This document shows, one piece after another, positions 18,084 through 26,914 of a stretch of 53,836 bases of DNA. The stretch lies in NCBI GenBank assembly GCA_025363155.1, contig JANYEL010000058.1, positions 1-53,836 on the forward strand, written 5' to 3'. The notes under the pieces were generated by a model. That model saw only the letters and a list, made by a program, of their open reading frames with translations. It ran no database searches and was not told where the DNA came from. The translations under genes were made by a program, and so were the position numbers. The stretch comes from Moraxellaceae bacterium (GTDB lineage Bacteria > Pseudomonadota > Gammaproteobacteria > Pseudomonadales > Moraxellaceae). Numbering within the stretch: position 1 is the stretch's first letter; the number at the start of each line of letters is the position of its first letter.

Positions 18084-19462
18084 ACGACCACATCACTGGC
18101 AAGCATTGCCGTCACACGATCAGAAGTTTCAAAGCTGCCATGTTTCAGCAAAGCGCGAACGCGCGTTCCATCTTGTTCAAAGATCAAACATTCGATTGAG
18201 AACGAAGTCAGTGTTTGAACATCATTTTCCACTTGTAAAAATGGTAAATGCAACGACAAATCACGTGGCTCAGCCATCAATTTTTCTGCGTTTTCCACAC
18301 TTCCCGCGTCAATCAATACACCAAAATAAGTGATATCAACCACATTTACGGTCATCTTGAAATCAGGGTTGGTACGATGGGTCATTTGGCACACAGGGTT
18401 GACCAAAGTTTGACGTACTTCACCGCGACGATTCATTGTTTCCAGGGCTTGGCGACTCATTGGCTCAATGCCAGGCAGCTCATCAATTGGTTGACCACGC
18501 AAGAATGTGGTAAACAATTCAAGCGTTTCACGGCGTTTCTGCAATTGCGGCACATGGTCTGCATTTTTAATCAGTGCAAACTGCATCTTCGGACAACTGA
18601 GTGCGAAATTTGCATTTTCATGCGGCAAGGTAAAACCATCATATTGCCCTGTAGCGACTAACGTTTCGCAAGTTGGACTTGGTACATATTTGATGCGCAG
18701 CAGACGACTGGAGTTGATCACATAACGCATGCGTTCGTTTTCACCAAAATCAGCCATTTGCTGAAAAAACAACTTGCGCGCAGTTGGCGACATGCGAGTT
18801 TCTTTTAAACGCGCATGATTCACCAAATACAAAATCATTGCCTGACCAAACTCAACCATGCGGTTTTCATTCAGCAAGTGCAGTGCTTCTTCCATCAGCA
18901 TTTGCCAGCTTTTGCGCGTTTTTTGCATCACGCCCATCAGCACTAAGCGCTCCATCTTATCTGGATTTTGTGCAGCAAAATTCGCAGCGATGACTGAACC
19001 CAACGACATGCCCATCATCGACAATTTATTGAGATGAACATCATTGGCCCATTGCCCTAAAATTGAAGCCAGATGATCAATATCCAAATCTAATGCAAGC
19101 TCACCCGTCAATGAGTTCACCACTTGATCATTACTACCAAGCGATGGTAAATCAACCAGCACGACTGAGCCGGCTTCGAGCAGTGGCTCTACACAGTATT
19201 TATAAGAGTTAAAGTTTTGAAATGCGCCGCCCAGAATCACGACTGGGGGTAAATGACGAGTACGCTCATCCGCAAAGGCGAGAAACTCAACCTTCCAGCC
19301 GTTAATCCAATGAACACGAGGAGTTTCTTTTAACGCACCGCGGGTGTATTGATCGAAAAATGGAAACTGGTCATTGCTTTGCACAACATCATCCATGAAA
19401 TGCTGAATTCCTTGTAATGGTTTAGATTCATTCTGCAAAAAGATACTTCTGACAGCACTCAT
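18074..19462 (-). CDS. RhlA-like alpha/beta hydrolase fused to a C-terminal PilZ domain
   Basis: The 462-residue protein has an alpha/beta-hydrolase domain at about residues 50-325. It shows an oxyanion-type GGAFQNFNSY, LVDLPSLGSN, the nucleophile elbow GMSLGS (S153), D275 in GQYDGF and H303 in NADHVPQ. The wording around GGAFQNF, VDLPSLG and the helical lid resembles RhlA, the acyltransferase that makes hydroxyalkanoyloxyalkanoates. The C-terminal part (residues about 340-455) carries the two c-di-GMP contacts of PilZ domains, RxxxR (R346/R350) and DxTxxG (D376-G381). I start it at 19462, which has GGAG 9 nt upstream, rather than at the ATG five codons earlier. An inverted repeat AGTGAA-ACG-TTCACT (19561-19575) lies upstream. 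The function is inferred: a lipid or ester enzyme allosterically controlled by c-di-GMP. Confidence 0.72.
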   Translation of the reverse strand: MSAVRSIFLQNESKPLQGIQHFMDDVVQSNDQFPFFDQYTRGALKETPRVHWINGWKVEFLAFADERTRHLPPVVILGGAFQNFNSYKYCVEPLLEAGSVVLVDLPSLGSNDQVVNSLTGELALDLDIDHLASILGQWANDVHLNKLSMMGMSLGSVIAANFAAQNPDKMERLVLMGVMQKTRKSWQMLMEEALHLLNENRMVEFGQAMILYLVNHARLKETRMSPTARKLFFQQMADFGENERMRYVINSSRLLRIKYVPSPTCETLVATGQYDGFTLPHENANFALSCPKMQFALIKNADHVPQLQKRRETLELFTTFLRGQPIDELPGIEPMSRQALETMNRRGEVRQTLVNPVCQMTHRTNPDFKMTVNVVDITYFGVLIDAGSVENAEKLMAEPRDLSLHLPFLQVENDVQTLTSFSIECLIFEQDGTRVRALLKHGSFETSDRVTAMLASDVVVHP

Positions 19463-19748
19463 CGACGTGCACTCCATATTTGCGGCTCAAAGACAATCCA
19501 TTTGTCTGTGGGTCTATCTACTTCATAAAATCATAGCACACTAATGGCAACTAAAATATGAGTGAAACGTTCACTTCAGCGGATTAAAACTCTACCTTAT
19601 CAGTCAAACCATGTCCAACCCCTCTCTCATCTTAGCAACAATCTTTAGCTGAATTAACCTTCGTATTAATCCTTATCGCAAACATATCCTGCTTGCGCTA
19701 GAAAATTGTTATAATTAGCGATCTATTTTCCTCATCGCGGTATAAGCC

Positions 19749-21047
19749 ATGAATCAGGTCGTTAATCAGTCGCACGTCATACAAGCAGCTCAAAGCATTG
19801 AACTGATGATGACGACACTTGGCATGCAAGCGCGAGCAGCATCGCGCGTCCTTGCTGGCGCGACAACACAACAAAAAAATGCCGCATTGCAGGCGATTTA
19901 TACAGAACTTAAAAATCAAGAAGCAGCTGTTTTAGCAGCCAATGCGATCGATATGGAAAATGGTCGCGCCAACAATTTGGATGCAGCGCTACTGGATCGC
20001 CTTGAACTCACCCCTGCACGCTTCAACGGCATGCTCGAAGGCTTACGTGATGTGACAGCTTTAGCTGACCCAATTGGTGCGATTACCGACCTCACCTATC
20101 GCCCATCAGGAATTCAACTCGGCAAAATGCGCGTACCACTTGGTGTCGTCGGTATGATTTACGAATCACGTCCAAATGTGACTTTGGAAGCGGCTTCACT
20201 TGCATTGAAATCAGGTAATGCGATTATTTTACGCGGTGGTTCGGAAGCATTTCATTCTAACCAAGCGATTGCAAAAAGCATTCAAGCGGGTTTAAAAGCC
20301 GCGAATTTACCAGAGGCCAGCGTGCAAGTGATCAATACACCTGATCGCGCAGCAGTCGGCATTTTGGTAACAATGAGTGAATACGTTGATGTGATTATTC
20401 CACGTGGCGGCAAAGGTTTGATCGAACGCATCAGCCGTGAAGCACGCGTGCCCGTGATTAAACATCTAGATGGCAACTGCCATGTGTTTGTTGAGCGTCA
20501 AGCGGATTTGGTTAAAGCATTACCTATCTGCTTGAATTCAAAAACCCATCGCTACGGCGTGTGTAATGCCATGGAAACCTTATTGGTTGACGCACCGATT
20601 GCAGCGGAATTTTTACCGAAAATCGCAGCACTGTATCGCGAGAAAGGTGTGGAAATGCGCGGTGATGAAACGACTTGCAGCATTTTGAGTGATGCAATTC
20701 CTGCGACTGAACAGGATTGGCATGAAGAATATCTTGCACCGATTCTAGCGATTAAAGTGGTCAATGGCATTGATGAAGCTATGACGCATATCAATCATTA
20801 TGGCTCGCATCACACCGATGTCATTTTGACTGAAAACTACGCCCTTGCCCGTCGCTTCTTGAACGAAGTTGATTCAAGCTCGGTGATGGTCAATGCTTCC
20901 AGTCGTTTCGCCGATGGCTTTGAATATGGTTTAGGTGCTGAAATTGGCATCTCAACTGACAAAATCCATGCACGTGGACCTGTCGGCTTAGAAGGCTTAA
21001 CTTCACAGAAGTGGATTGTGCTGGGAGATGGTCAGATTCGCGTCTGA
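19749..21047 (+). CDS. proA: Glutamate-5-semialdehyde dehydrogenase (gamma-glutamyl phosphate reductase)
   Basis: The 432-residue cytoplasmic enzyme performs the second step of proline synthesis, NADPH-dependent reduction of glutamyl-5-phosphate. Recognisable family stretches are [32 protein letters not shown], the catalytic-cysteine motif in [11 protein letters not shown] and the C-terminal [17 protein letters not shown]. The length matches the family. No proB is nearby. A strong terminator follows. Its ribosome-binding site is weak. Confidence 0.96.
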   Translation: MNQVVNQSHVIQAAQSIELMMTTLGMQARAASRVLAGATTQQKNAALQAIYTELKNQEAAVLAANAIDMENGRANNLDAALLDRLELTPARFNGMLEGLRDVTALADPIGAITDLTYRPSGIQLGKMRVPLGVVGMIYESRPNVTLEAASLALKSGNAIILRGGSEAFHSNQAIAKSIQAGLKAANLPEASVQVINTPDRAAVGILVTMSEYVDVIIPRGGKGLIERISREARVPVIKHLDGNCHVFVERQADLVKALPICLNSKTHRYGVCNAMETLLVDAPIAAEFLPKIAALYREKGVEMRGDETTCSILSDAIPATEQDWHEEYLAPILAIKVVNGIDEAMTHINHYGSHHTDVILTENYALARRFLNEVDSSSVMVNASSRFADGFEYGLGAEIGISTDKIHARGPVGLEGLTSQKWIVLGDGQIRV

Positions 21048-21071
21048 TCTAACCCAATTAATCCATTCGTA

Positions 21072-21112
21072 AATAGCGCCCTAAGAATCTAATTTTAGGG
21101 CGCTATTTTTTG
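21072..21112 (+). terminator. Terminator of proA
   Basis: ATAGCGCCCTAA and TTAGGGCGCTAT form a 12-bp stem followed by six T on the plus strand, 25 nt after the proA stop. Confidence 0.9.
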
Positions 21113-21329
21113 TAAACATCATTTTTGAGAATAACTTCTAAAATAATGACATAGGCAAACAACGCCAGTTCAATTGGCAGTTTTGATCACCCTCAAAATT
21201 TAATGGTCGAAAATGCGCTGTACAAGGTTACGCTCACCTGTAAAAATCACTGCGCATTAAATGACTCGCACACACGCCGCAACTATCCGTCTCGCACACT
21301 GTAAAAACGATTGGGCAATTAATATTACT

Positions 21330-21785
21330 ATGGATATTAAAAAATTAGAGAAGTACGTACGCTCCGAAATTCCGCTTTCCAATGCGATGGCAATTGAAGT
21401 CCGCGCGGCATCCGCTGAAAAAGTTGTGCTCTATGCGCCACTAGAACCCAATATCAATCATATGGATACGATTTTTGGCGGCAGTGCATCGGCAGTCGCG
21501 ATTCTCTCGGCGTGGTGCTTAGTTTACTCACGATTGGAACATTTCGGTTTAAAAGGTCATATCGTCATTCATAAAAATACCATGCATTACGACAAACCCA
21601 TTACCGCTGGATTTACTGCAACGGCTCAGAATATCGATGAGCAAGCATGGTCAAAATTGGTCAGTGCGTTAGCAAGAAACCGCATGGCACGCCTTTCAGT
21701 GAATTCGTTTCTTGAATGTGATGGTCAAGAGGTGGGTCATCTCGAAGGTGCATTTGTAGTGTTGCCAGCAACGGACTTGGCATAA
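21330..21785 (+). CDS. YiiD C-terminal-type hot-dog thioesterase domain protein
   Basis: The protein (about 151 residues) corresponds to the C-terminal domain of E. coli YiiD/FabY. It aligns in IPLSNAMAIEV, FGGSASAVAILSAWCLVY, HYDKPITAGFTATA and the end GAFVVLPA. The GNAT half found in YiiD is absent. It probably acts on acyl-ACP or acyl-CoA thioesters, but the reaction is inferred. I use the ATG at 21330 because the family begins near the LEKYVRSEIPLS helix; an in-frame ATG at 21261 would add 23 residues without clear similarity. Neither start has a good ribosome-binding site. Confidence 0.72.
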   Translation: MDIKKLEKYVRSEIPLSNAMAIEVRAASAEKVVLYAPLEPNINHMDTIFGGSASAVAILSAWCLVYSRLEHFGLKGHIVIHKNTMHYDKPITAGFTATAQNIDEQAWSKLVSALARNRMARLSVNSFLECDGQEVGHLEGAFVVLPATDLA

Positions 21786-21836
21786 CAGCGAGCCGAAACT
21801 ACCTGCTTTGGGTTTTTAAAGTCCAAACCTCATTCA

Positions 21837-21898
21837 TAAAAAATACCCCAGAAACGATTAACTTTTTGGGGTCAGTTCACTTCTGGGGTATTTTTTTA
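21837..21898. terminator. Large bidirectional terminator between convergent genes
   Basis: AAAATACCCCAGAA (left) and TTCTGGGGTATTTT (right) form a 14-bp perfect stem with A/T runs on both sides. A second small CCCC/GGGG possibility lies in the 27-nt loop. It separates the YiiD-type gene from the minus-strand carotenoid-like gene. Confidence 0.8.
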
Positions 21899-21909
21899 CT
21901 CACCATTCA

Positions 21910-22810
21910 TTACTTTACAAGAGCTTGAAGAATCAAACCTTTTCCAGCTTCCTCATCATGAAAGAAATAGCGACTCCAGCAAAATATAACCACCATTCCC
22001 ATGCTGTAAACACCGATAAACAAAGGCTCAAACAAACCGTTGTGAATCAAGCTATACGCGACTGAACAGAACCAAGCGGTATAAAGCGACACGGCAAACA
22101 ACAGCGGTGAGCGCGATGATATTTCTTTTGCCGATGGATTCGTTGGATACAACCAGCGATACAACATGCTGATAATAAATACCGCGCCAGCCCGGCCACA
22201 CATATTGCTAAAGGGTACGCCACCCGCCATATTCGGCATACCTTGGCCACCATTATCCCAAGTCCACCAATTAAGATGGACTGCCAGCGGATCACCCATC
22301 AGATCCCAAGCCGTTGCCAATGAAGCTACGATGATTCTTGCGAATGCTTGATTTTTGGTCGCATTGACGCGTTGCTTGCCCATCACATGGTCAACCAACA
22401 ACAGTGACGGATAGGATCAATGCTTCCCACGAAAAAAACACTAATAAAGGCACATTACCGACCGAAAAACCTAGCACATCGGTATAGCCATAATCGCCAA
22501 ACCACCAGCCCCAATTACAACCAATGAATTCAACTAACCAAGAAATCGCAAAGGAAATCACAGTAAACGCGAGTGCTTTCCTCCAACCCTTCGTCGCCGC
22601 TGCGTGTGTAATGCACAACACAACAGAGATCAATGCGAAGGCAGCAACACCTAATACACCCGGATCAATCGTCGGCAATACAAATGCACTCAGCAATCCA
22701 ATGCCATTGATGACAGAGAGCGCAATCGCAACACGCTCACAGTTCAGTATTAATTTTTCGGACATCAGCGATATCGCCTCAGATAATTTAACCACCAACT
22801 CGTATCGCAT
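21910..22810 (-). pseudogene. Carotenoid biosynthesis (CruF/PF04240-like) membrane protein gene, frameshifted
   Basis: Two minus-strand frames that overlap by 11 nt encode consecutive halves of one membrane protein. The N-terminal half (start probably 22810, with AAGG 8 nt upstream) contains FIGCNWGWWFGDYGYTDVLG and NVPLLVFFSWEAL and stops at 22391. The C-terminal half (from about 22401 to 21910, first codon TTG) contains TAWDLMGDPLAVHLNWWTWD and GGVPFSN. Both phrases belong to the same PF04240-type family, in this order. Removing one G in the GGTT near 22394 joins the frames as VTVVVDHVMGK. A stop in the second frame just upstream means the shift must lie within about 25 nt. It may be a true pseudogene, a recent mutation, a sequencing error or an unusual frameshift. 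No other carotenoid gene is in view. Confidence 0.7.
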
Positions 22811-23048
22811 GAATCGACCTTCATGCGTAATCAGTGTGAGTCGATTTTTTGACAATGGTCGTTTTCGACAAGTATCGATTTTCAAGCAGAGTACAATATT
22901 TACCCTTCATTTAAAATTCGCATCTGATTCGCGTTATTGATGAATAAATCGTTGCGGTTTTCCCACATCTCAATGTAATTTAGGGTTTAATCTAAACATG
23001 TAGAATGATTAATAATTCGTACTTAAATATAAAGACAAGGATGCTGTT

Positions 23049-23714
23049 ATGCCAAACGTAACACCTTTCCCCAAAAAAACTGGCACAAGATTTGGTAAAC
23101 CTGATACCTTCCATTGGCGTTGGCTGGGATTGCTTATTTTCGCATGTGCTATTGGAAGTATTCACCCGCTTGAAATGCCAGCATACTTATTACACCAAAC
23201 GGGAACAGTTTTAGGGGTAGGCATTATCCTTTGGCTCACCTTTAAAGGTTTTGTGAGTCGCACAGGCTTTACACTATCAATTATTTTCTTATTAATTCAT
23301 GTGCTTGGTGCGCATTATCTTTACTCTTTTGTGCCGTATAACGACTGGATCAAACAGTTATTTCAATTTGATTTGAATGCGCATTTTCGCTGGTCGCGCA
23401 ATATGTACGACCGCTTAGTGCATCTTTCTTATGGATTACTCCTCTATAAAATCATTTTTGATTGTTTCTCGGTTTGGTTGCCCAATGCTCGACGTGGACA
23501 AATTGCATTTCTAGTTATTCAATTCGTATTAGCTTCTGGTGCATTTTATGAATTGATCGAATGGTTAGTAGCGATTGATATGTCACCTAAAGACGCTGAA
23601 AACTATAACGGTCAGCAAGGTGATATGTGGGATGCACATAAAGACATGGCGATTGCGACGCTTGGGGCAATTATCGCTTGGTTGATGACTGTGGTGAAAC
23701 GGAAGTATGGTTGA
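23049..23714 (+). CDS. DUF2238 / YjdF-like inner-membrane protein
   Basis: The 221-residue protein has about six membrane segments. The typical family phrases are DRLVHLSYGLL in the middle and NGQQGDMWDAHKDMAIATLG near the C terminus. The role of this family is unknown. The start has AAGGA 9 nt upstream. It is divergent from the frameshifted carotenoid-like gene across a 238-nt gap. Confidence 0.8.
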   Translation: MPNVTPFPKKTGTRFGKPDTFHWRWLGLLIFACAIGSIHPLEMPAYLLHQTGTVLGVGIILWLTFKGFVSRTGFTLSIIFLLIHVLGAHYLYSFVPYNDWIKQLFQFDLNAHFRWSRNMYDRLVHLSYGLLLYKIIFDCFSVWLPNARRGQIAFLVIQFVLASGAFYELIEWLVAIDMSPKDAENYNGQQGDMWDAHKDMAIATLGAIIAWLMTVVKRKYG

Positions 23715-23772
23715 TTGAAATGTAGGATAGGTTAGAATCCATCTGGCTCTTAGTTAGGAATTAATTGGAATA

Positions 23773-24153
23773 ATGAACATGATGAAAACTTTAAATTTTG
23801 CAAAAACATTCACTTTAGCTGCGATTACAACAAGCTGCCTCATGATGGGCGCGTGTTCGTCAATGTCTCCGCAACAACAGCAAATGGCGGCTCTTTCTGC
23901 ATCAGGCGCGGCGGGTGCAGCGGTTGGGCATCAAAGTGGTGGCACTCGTGGTGCAGCAATCGGTGCAGCGGTAGGTACTGGCCTCGCTGGCACAACAGCA
24001 GGCTATGACAGTCGCACCACACTTAAAGCTGCAATTGGCAGCGGTGTCGGCGCGTATGTTGGAAGTGAAATGATTGGTGGTGCAGAAGGTGCGGCATTAG
24101 GTGCAACTTTAGGCGGCAGTGTTGGTGCTTCGATGGGCAATCAACAAAAATAA
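23773..24153 (+). CDS. Glycine-zipper outer-membrane lipoprotein
   Basis: The 126-residue protein has a signal peptide with lipobox MMGAC (C28), then a short Q-rich stretch, then repeated small-residue helices. Examples are GAAGAAVG, GAAIGAAVGTGLAG and GAALGATLGGSVGASMG, with G every fourth residue. This is the pattern of SlyB/OmpA-like glycine-zipper lipoproteins that sit in the outer membrane. The role is probably structural or in the envelope-stress response, by family only. A strong terminator follows. Confidence 0.8.
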   Translation: MNMMKTLNFAKTFTLAAITTSCLMMGACSSMSPQQQQMAALSASGAAGAAVGHQSGGTRGAAIGAAVGTGLAGTTAGYDSRTTLKAAIGSGVGAYVGSEMIGGAEGAALGATLGGSVGASMGNQQK

Positions 24154-24168
24154 ATGATTGTTTGAAGT

Positions 24169-24200
24169 GAAAAAACTTGTCCGATGGGCAAGTTTTTTTT
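24169..24200 (+). terminator. Terminator of the glycine-zipper lipoprotein gene
   Basis: AAAAACTTGTCC and GGGCAAGTTTTT make a 12-bp stem (one G-T) with a 3-nt loop and a run of eight T. Confidence 0.9.
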
Positions 24201-24338
24201 GCCCGCAGGGTGGGTTAAAACCCATTCACAACGTCTAATACATTCCTCTAATCAGCTCAATTTTGAAACTATCCGTTCATTCGTCTCTCCCAGAGAAGAA
24301 GACAAGAGTCGTATTCACTGGCATGGCACTCAACAACA

Positions 24339-24383
24339 ATGTCATCAAGACGTCATGCCTCTGTCATACACCATTCCTATGAT
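24339..24383 (+). promoter_or_regulatory. Pho box with correctly spaced -10 element
   Basis: Three 7-bp direct repeats with 4-nt spacers occur: ATGTCAT (24339), ACGTCAT (24350) and CTGTCAT (24361). This is the 11-bp periodicity of PhoB sites. Exactly 10 nt after the last repeat comes TATGAT (24378-24383), the usual placement of a Pho-activated -10. There is no separate -35, as expected when PhoB replaces it. It drives the phosphoesterase-like lipoprotein gene and implies a 5' UTR of about 130 nt. The rest of the 24201-24518 gap shows nothing else. Confidence 0.72.
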
Positions 24384-24518
24384 TTCATAACTTTTATTAC
24401 TTAAAAGCTTGGAACAGATCCTAGTGCTAACCACATGTATTTTATATCTTATATAGATATTTTCTGCCACTAACAACTGTCATCCAAATATCTTCACCCA
24501 CCCACAAGGAGACAAGGA

Positions 24519-25730
24519 ATGCGACATTTTGTAAAAACACTTTTATGTCTAACGCCAGTACTATTTGCAGGCTGTAATGACAACAATAGCAACGAATCTA
24601 ATAATAACAACACAGTCCCAACCCCAGTTTCAGCCAAATTCAGCATGGCCGTGATTGGCGATCAGCCTTACGGAACCAGCCCAACCGATACAGTCCTATT
24701 TGATGCAAATCCCGCCTTTATCAGCAAGATCAACGCTGACACCGATGTGTCCATGGTACTGCACGCTGGAGACATTCATTCTGGTAAACAATACTGTACC
24801 CTCAACTACAACCTTTCTATTCGTGATCAATACTTAAGGTTCAAGACACCACTGATCTACACACCTGGTGATAACGAGTGGTCAGATTGCCACAAGGCTG
24901 CCCAAGGTGGAGGCGTCTACAATGCTACTACCAATGCGATTGACTATAAATTGGACAGTACGGGTCAGCTCATTGACTATGCTGGTGGTGACCCTGTATC
25001 TAATCTTGATTTAGTTCGCAACATTTTCTTCCCTAATCCAGGCAAGGCATTTGGTAGTGGCATGGACGTACATTCGCAGGCACTAGAATATGACACCGCC
25101 TTCCCCACCGACAAGAACTATGTTGAAAACGTCTGGGTTGAAAAATCAGGTGTGATGATGTTGACGCTAAACATCCCTGGCGGTTCCAACAACGACACTG
25201 ATCCTTGGTACGGGGCTCCTATCATGACTCCGGTTCAAGCGCAGGAAGTCGCTAACCGTTCTGCTGCAAACTTGCGCTGGCTTGATGTCGCTTTCAAAAA
25301 AGCCAAGGCAAATGGTGATGCGGCAGTAGTAATCATGGCACAAGCTGACATGTGGGATGTCGATGGTAAAAACCCTGCTCACCTTACACAATACAAGCAA
25401 TTTTTGGATCGTGTTGCCAGCCTGTCTATTGCTTTTAGCAAACCTGTACTAATGATCAACGGTGATTCTCACAACTACCGCTCGGACAATCCGTTGATGC
25501 AAAAAGCGCCTTGTGTCATTGAGCCTTCAGCAGGTGTGACTGCCACGGCGTGCAGTAATGATGCCTATGACAGTCAACCAAATGGCTACAGTCTGAGCAA
25601 TTTCCATCGCATAGTAGTGCATGGTAGTACTGCACCGTTGGAATGGCTCAAGCTCACTGTTGATCCAGTACAAAATGTCTCTGCCAGTGCCAACGCGTTT
25701 GGTCCATTTACTTGGACACGTATGCACTAG
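24519..25730 (+). CDS. Phosphoesterase-like lipoprotein, probable Pho-regulon member
   Basis: The 403-residue protein has a lipoprotein signal (LLCLTPVLFAGC, C19) and an Asn-rich linker. Its domain resembles calcineurin-type metallophosphoesterases: AVIGDQPYG (D48), LHAGDIHSG (D85, H87), YTPGDNEWSD (D118-N119-E120, at the GNHE position) and NGDSHNYRSD (D316, H318, at the GHxH position). Several canonical residues are changed (GDQ for D-x-H, GDNE for GNHE), so activity is not assured. The start has AAGGAGA upstream. A Pho box about 150 nt upstream suggests expression under phosphate limitation. Together these point to a surface or periplasmic phosphatase or phosphodiesterase, as inference. Confidence 0.68.
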   Translation: MRHFVKTLLCLTPVLFAGCNDNNSNESNNNNTVPTPVSAKFSMAVIGDQPYGTSPTDTVLFDANPAFISKINADTDVSMVLHAGDIHSGKQYCTLNYNLSIRDQYLRFKTPLIYTPGDNEWSDCHKAAQGGGVYNATTNAIDYKLDSTGQLIDYAGGDPVSNLDLVRNIFFPNPGKAFGSGMDVHSQALEYDTAFPTDKNYVENVWVEKSGVMMLTLNIPGGSNNDTDPWYGAPIMTPVQAQEVANRSAANLRWLDVAFKKAKANGDAAVVIMAQADMWDVDGKNPAHLTQYKQFLDRVASLSIAFSKPVLMINGDSHNYRSDNPLMQKAPCVIEPSAGVTATACSNDAYDSQPNGYSLSNFHRIVVHGSTAPLEWLKLTVDPVQNVSASANAFGPFTWTRMH

Positions 25731-25891
25731 GATAATCGCAGCCGTCAATCAAACACATGTGGGTTTGCCATCAGTGCAACCCACATGCCCTCACTACTTA
25801 GCAACATCTTCAAAACAACATTCCCCCGTGAAAATCCCCTCAAAATTCACTATACTACCCACCAATTTTTTCACTTTTCGCATGGATTGCC

Positions 25892-26914
25892 ATGAGCACC
25901 GCTTCGACCACTCAAAAAAGCCAAGCTATCTCTAATCTGACCTTTCAAGAACTCATTCTTGCCCTGCAAAATTACTGGGCCAATCAAGGCTGCGTCCTAC
26001 TCCAGCCCTATGATCTCGAAATGGGCGCAGGAACGTTCCATACAGCAACGTTCCTCCGTGCGCTTGGCCCTGAAACGTGGAATGCCGCATACGTGCAGCC
26101 TTCACGCCGTCCAAAAGACGGACGTTATGGCGAAAATCCAAACCGCTTGCAGCATTACTATCAATTCCAAGTCGTGCTCAAACCAAATCCAACAAATATC
26201 CAACAGCTCTATCTCGACTCGCTGAAAGCCATCGGCATCGACACGTTGACCCATGATATTCGCTTCGTCGAGGACAACTGGGAGTCACCAACGCTGGGTG
26301 CGTGGGGCTTAGGTTGGGAAGTCTGGTTGAACGGCATGGAAGTGACGCAATTCACTTACTTTCAACAAGTTGGCGGTTTAGAATGCTACCCAGTCACAGG
26401 TGAAATTACCTACGGACTTGAGCGTCTGGCGATGTATTTGCAAGGTGTTGATTCGGTTTATGACTTAGTGTGGACACGCGGTCAGTTTGGTACGGTCACT
26501 TATGGCGATGTTTTCCACCAAAACGAAGTGGAACAATCGACTTATAACTTTGAACATGCCAATGTCGAAAAAATGTTTGAACTGTTTGATTTCTATGAAA
26601 GTGAATCGAACCGTTTAATGGCAGCTGAATTGCCTTTACCAGCGTATGAAATGGTCATCAAAGCCTCGCATACTTTTAACTTGCTCGATGCACGTGGCGC
26701 GATTTCAGTCACTGAGCGTCAGCGTTATATTTTGCGTGTTCGCGGACTCGCACGTGCGATTGCCCAAAGCTATGTCGACTCACGCGCGAAGCTCGGCTTC
26801 CCAATGGCTGAGCCAGCACTCCGTGATGAAGTATTGGCAAAAATGGCAGCCGAAAAAGCACAAGAGCAGGCACAACTGGATAAAGATGCTGAAAAAGCGG
26901 AGAAGTCGAAATGA
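25892..26914 (+). CDS. glyQ: Glycyl-tRNA synthetase alpha subunit
   Basis: The 340-residue catalytic subunit of the heterotetrameric bacterial GlyRS has the class II motifs. It shows [17 protein letters not shown] at the N terminus, [36 protein letters not shown], and [19 protein letters not shown]. It is about 35 residues longer than E. coli GlyQ, with a short Ser/Thr start and a charged Glu/Lys C-terminal tail. It overlaps glyS by 4 nt (ATGA), so the subunits are translationally coupled. Confidence 0.97.
   Translation: MSTASTTQKSQAISNLTFQELILALQNYWANQGCVLLQPYDLEMGAGTFHTATFLRALGPETWNAAYVQPSRRPKDGRYGENPNRLQHYYQFQVVLKPNPTNIQQLYLDSLKAIGIDTLTHDIRFVEDNWESPTLGAWGLGWEVWLNGMEVTQFTYFQQVGGLECYPVTGEITYGLERLAMYLQGVDSVYDLVWTRGQFGTVTYGDVFHQNEVEQSTYNFEHANVEKMFELFDFYESESNRLMAAELPLPAYEMVIKASHTFNLLDARGAISVTERQRYILRVRGLARAIAQSYVDSRAKLGFPMAEPALRDEVLAKMAAEKAQEQAQLDKDAEKAEKSK

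Noticed and set aside
22391-22401. Two separate overlapping genes with translational coupling
   Set aside because: Both products are consecutive parts of one known family, and the second frame starts only at TTG, so a frameshift is more likely.
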